Positions 61,005 through 64,000 of a stretch of DNA of 64,000 bases are shown here, one piece after another. The translations under genes and the position numbers were made by a program. The stretch comes from Oscillospiraceae bacterium MB24-C1. GTDB lineage: Bacteria > Bacillota > Clostridia > Oscillospirales > Ruminococcaceae. The first letter of the stretch is position 1, and the number at the start of each line of letters is the position of its first letter. Where the stretch lies: the NCBI GenBank assembly GCA_030913685.1, contig CP133187.1, forward strand, positions 1 through 64,000, written 5' to 3'. The notes beneath the pieces are model-generated. The model ran no database searches and was not told the origin of the DNA. It was given only the letters and a program-made list of their open reading frames with translations.

Positions 61005-61949
61005 ATGCAGATAAATCAGGAAATCTTTATGCTAGTTGCCGAAGAAATGAGCATTAGCCGTGCAGCACAAAGAGCTTGTGTAACGCAGCAGTGCGTCAGT
61101 GACCATATCAAGCGCTTAGAGCAGCAGCACAATGTCAAGCTGTTCACCCGCCGCCCCCGTTTTCAATTAACCGAGGCAGGTCAGGTTATGCTGCGAACTC
61201 TGCGTAATATGCAGGCGATGGAGCGCACGATGAATGATAATATTAAACGTTGGGCGCAGGGAACAACGGGCCACTTAACGCTGGGGATTGGGACCTCGCG
61301 CGCGCGGGTTATTTTGCCGATGGTGTTGCCTGACTACGCGCAGCGGTTCCCGGAGGTGGAAATCGACGTTGTGATGGACGATACGGTAGTACTTGCCGAG
61401 AAACTACGGCAAGGCAAGGTGGATCTGTTTGTCGGAGTTAACCCCGCCCATGATGCGGATTTTCTTTTTGAGCCGGTATGCGACGACAAAATCTACGTCA
61501 TCATCTCCGACAAATTGCTGCGCAGTGCTTTTAAGGAAAATTTTCAGGATATGTTTAAACAGAAAATTGACCTGACGCAATGGTCACACGTGCCATTTGC
61601 ACAGAATTTTGGTACCAGCACCGCCAGCAAAATGCTAATAGCGTATTTGGATCGAAGCCATACCGACTTAAAAATTCCCTATCGCATCAGCGACACTGAG
61701 ACACAAATATCGCTTTGTGCTGCTGGAATGTGCGCCGCCTTTTGCCCACGCATGTTGTTTTACAGCGTGCGAAAGCACAACCTGCACTGTCCACCGGAGC
61801 AGTTGATCCACATATTTTCCATCAAGGGGCTAGACGAACGGCTGCGTATTGAAGCTGTGTCATTAAAATCCGCTGAAAAACCCAGCTATATGGAGGAATT
61901 TATTCAAATGCTTCGCCAAAAGGTTTCAGAGTCTGTTTACAACGATTAA
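61005..61949 (+). CDS. LysR-family transcriptional regulator
   Basis: ATG at 61005 after AGCGAGGAAAA; 314 residues. The N-terminal winged helix (MSISRAAQRACVTQQCVSDH, IKRLEQQHNVKLFTRRP) is followed by the LysR substrate domain (GHLTLGIGTSRARVILPMVL, GKVDLFVGVNP). Divergent from the dehydratase gene with 157 bases between, so it probably controls that gene in response to its substrate or product. Confidence 0.93.
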   Translation: MQINQEIFMLVAEEMSISRAAQRACVTQQCVSDHIKRLEQQHNVKLFTRRPRFQLTEAGQVMLRTLRNMQAMERTMNDNIKRWAQGTTGHLTLGIGTSRARVILPMVLPDYAQRFPEVEIDVVMDDTVVLAEKLRQGKVDLFVGVNPAHDADFLFEPVCDDKIYVIISDKLLRSAFKENFQDMFKQKIDLTQWSHVPFAQNFGTSTASKMLIAYLDRSHTDLKIPYRISDTETQISLCAAGMCAAFCPRMLFYSVRKHNLHCPPEQLIHIFSIKGLDERLRIEAVSLKSAEKPSYMEEFIQMLRQKVSESVYND

Positions 61950-62346
61950 GTATCCGGTATTTGACCATAGCATCCGCGCGCATATGGCATCGTGGGGTAA
62001 TGTTTTTATTGTTGCGTTTTGTGATTAATAAGCGCATAGTTCGAGTATATATTTATATGGCGAAAAAAGGGGATATGATGCAGAAATATGGTGTGGCGTA
62101 ACAGTGCAACTTTAAGCAAGATGATTTTTGGGTAATATTTTCATTATTTGTTTGAAAATGTTGAAAAACTTTGATAAAATATTATAATATAATAATTATG
62201 AATTAAAAAATGGACAACTTGAAATGCTATCGTTTTAAGATGCAAAGGTATATTTTAAGAGCTTTCACCCTGAAATAAGCGACAATGGCCTAACCGGTCA
62301 CCTTTGAGGTGGTTTGTGGAGGCTGCTGGTTAAGGGGAGGTTAAAT
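61950..62346. other. Intergenic: AT-rich stretch and structured leader
   Basis: No gene to about 62240. From 62295 TAACCGG (with CACC-TTTGA-GGTG inside) pairs with CTGGTTA (62327-62333) just before the ribosome site GGGGAGG of the next gene. This may form a leader structure. It does not match the c-di-GMP riboswitch consensus I know. Confidence 0.4.
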
Positions 62347-64000
62347 ATGACAGAACGCAAAAAAATTTTAATTGTTGACGACAGTAGCATCAACCGACAG
62401 ATTCTTTGCAAAATTTTGAAGGATGATTATGATATTATACAAGCAGAGAATGGCAAAACAGCATTAGTACTCCTTGAACAGTACGGTGGGCGAATCGCTG
62501 TTATTCTACTCGATATTTCCATGCCTGTCATGAATGGCTATGAGTTTTTAGATACGGTTCAGGCGTTGCCCCGATTTTCGGGAATACCAATTATTGTGAT
62601 GACACAGCATGAGGGTGAAGAAACCGAGATAGCGGCTCTTTCTCTCGGCGCATCGGATTTTCTGACGAAGCCCTACCGCCCTACAATCATCCGACAAAGG
62701 ATCGCCAATATTATCAAGCTGCGTGAAACAGCCTCGGTCGTCAACGCTGTCGAGCGTGATGCGATAACGGGCATCTATAATAGGGACGAGTTTTATCGGC
62801 GTGCCGATGAGATGCTTTCAAAGGCGCCCGAAAGAAACTTTTACATTTTATCGGTAGATCTTGAACGGTTTAAGCTAGTCAACGACCTTTTTGGCGTGGA
62901 TGAAGGCGATAAGCTGCTTAAATACGTTGCCAAGCTGTTACAGATGAGTATTCCCGAAGATGGCATTTGCGGTAAATTGAGCGGAGATATTTTCTTTGCA
63001 ATAATCCCCGAAGATCATTGTGAAGATATTGAGCATCATGTACTTGCCTTTTTGACCGATGCTATAAAGGATTATCCATTGAACATAAGCCTCTCGTTAA
63101 AATACGGCGTATATCGTGTCAAAAGCCGCGGTGTGCCCATCAATGTCATGTGCGATCGTGCAAAGCTGGCGGCCGATTCAATCAAGGGCAAGTATGATAT
63201 TGATTTTGCCTATTATGAGGAATCACTGCGGGATGTTTTGCTGGCGGAGCAACAGATCATCAATGATATGAAGACGGCGCTTCGTAAAAGAGAATTTGTG
63301 ATCTATTTTCAGCCGATATATAACCTGTCAACCGAAACAATGACCAGTGCGGAGGCGTTGGTCAGATGGGTTCATCCTCAAAAAGGGTTAATCTCTCCGA
63401 ATCAATTTATTCCGTTATTTGAAAAGAACGGTTTTATAACCGATCTGGATTTTTATGTGTGGGATTACACCTGTCGGGCCATTCGCGAGTGGATTGATAA
63501 TGGCTACGATGTTGTGCCAATAGCGGTTAATGTTTCGCGCATGGATATTTATGACCCCAACCTGCCCGATATTTTGATGGGAATCATCAATAAATATTCG
63601 TTGACACCACAGCACATCAATCTTGAAATCACTGAAACGGCCTACACCGAAAGCCCTGTTCAACTAATAAAAGCGGTGCATGCGCTCAACGAGCTGGGCT
63701 TTATCATCGAGATGGACGATTTTGGATCGGGATATTCCTCGCTGAATATGCTTAGTGAGCTGCCTCTGGATATACTTAAGATTGATATGCAGTTTTTGCA
63801 TAGCCACACAGAAGAGAACCGAAAGGGCAATATCCTTAACTTTATAATCAGCCTTGCCAAGTGGCTTGGGCTTTCAGTTGTAGCTGAGGGCATTGAAACG
63901 CATGCACAGATGATGTTTTTGCGCGGTATGGGCTGCAATTATGGGCAGGGTTACTATTTCTCAAAACCGTTGTCAGAGAAGGATTTCGGCAGTTTACTGT
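62347..64000 (+). CDS. Response regulator with degenerate GGDEF and intact EAL domains (partial, right edge)
   Basis: ATG at 62347 with GGGGAGG six bases ahead; 551 codons are open to the window end. The receiver (1-120) has ILIVDDSS, phospho-acceptor in LLDISMP (about residue 55) and FLTKPY. The GGDEF-like domain (about 135-290) reads SGDIF in place of GGDEF, so the cyclase is probably dead. The EAL domain (from about 310) has AEALVRW, NLEITETAY, MDDFGSGYSS, ILKID and AEGIET, the metal and substrate residues of c-di-GMP phosphodiesterases. It should break down c-di-GMP under phosphorelay control. No partner kinase is in the window. Confidence 0.92.
   Translation, partial: MTERKKILIVDDSSINRQILCKILKDDYDIIQAENGKTALVLLEQYGGRIAVILLDISMPVMNGYEFLDTVQALPRFSGIPIIVMTQHEGEETEIAALSLGASDFLTKPYRPTIIRQRIANIIKLRETASVVNAVERDAITGIYNRDEFYRRADEMLSKAPERNFYILSVDLERFKLVNDLFGVDEGDKLLKYVAKLLQMSIPEDGICGKLSGDIFFAIIPEDHCEDIEHHVLAFLTDAIKDYPLNISLSLKYGVYRVKSRGVPINVMCDRAKLAADSIKGKYDIDFAYYEESLRDVLLAEQQIINDMKTALRKREFVIYFQPIYNLSTETMTSAEALVRWVHPQKGLISPNQFIPLFEKNGFITDLDFYVWDYTCRAIREWIDNGYDVVPIAVNVSRMDIYDPNLPDILMGIINKYSLTPQHINLEITETAYTESPVQLIKAVHALNELGFIIEMDDFGSGYSSLNMLSELPLDILKIDMQFLHSHTEENRKGNILNFIISLAKWLGLSVVAEGIETHAQMMFLRGMGCNYGQGYYFSKPLSEKDFGSLL

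Noticed and set aside
62240-62346. Possible c-di-GMP riboswitch before the GGDEF-EAL gene
   Set aside because: The conserved GEMM core and its tetraloop receptor are not found; only a local stem is supported.

Overview
The window looks like a spore-forming member of the Clostridia, most likely an Oscillospirales/Ruminococcaceae-type Firmicute. It encodes the forespore sigma factor SigG, DUF951, FMN and S-box riboswitches, an RsgI-like anti-sigma protein and strong AGGAGG ribosome binding sites. Taxonomy is inferred from gene content only.

Left part, about 1-13.7 kb. A + strand catabolic-looking operon runs from the left edge: 2-oxoacid:ferredoxin oxidoreductase beta and gamma subunits, an IlvD/Edd dehydratase, a TRAP transporter (DctP, DctQ, DctM) and a CoA-transferase. 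A chloramphenicol acetyltransferase-like gene follows. Then comes an AT-richer diaminopimelate (DAP) group: dapF, a dicarboxylate/amino-acid:cation symporter, meso-DAP dehydrogenase and a PatB/MalY-type aminotransferase. Nearly every gene here is broken by small indels, many in homopolymers, although the protein sequence stays conserved on both sides of each break.

Mobile-element remnant, about 13.7-20.9 kb. An Ig-like domain fragment, a 5'-truncated Y-family DNA polymerase with its small partner, a broken coiled-coil protein, a TraD-like small protein, a MobA/MobL relaxase with frameshifts, and several hairpins sit next to the 3' end of a tRNA-Thr gene. No integrase was seen. A compact inverted-repeat segment at 20691-20859 may be a structured RNA.

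Housekeeping core, about 21-48.8 kb. A two-helix membrane protein has LexA-type boxes in its promoter. An S1-domain protein follows, then an overlapping operon (DUF951, prfA, ywlC, coaE, lytic transglycosylase). Next are an M18 aminopeptidase, a flavodoxin-like reductase, rpoB-rpoC, a convergent ECF sigma/RsgI-like anti-sigma pair with an Asp-Ser-Asp repeat tail, rpsL-rpsG-fusA-tuf, a 5'-nucleotidase-LysM lipoprotein, FMN-riboswitch ribU and S-box metK.

Right part, 48.8-64 kb. It holds an EamA transporter, sigG, a 2-hydroxyacid dehydrogenase and a BusR-like GntR/RCK_C regulator followed by a two-gene betaine-type ABC importer whose binding protein is fused in front of the permease. Then come tRNA-Ala, two paralogous unknown proteins, an intact ilvD-family dehydratase divergent from a LysR regulator, and a response regulator with degenerate GGDEF and intact EAL domains that runs off the right edge. 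No disabled gene was seen between about 22.8 and 64 kb, in sharp contrast to the left third.
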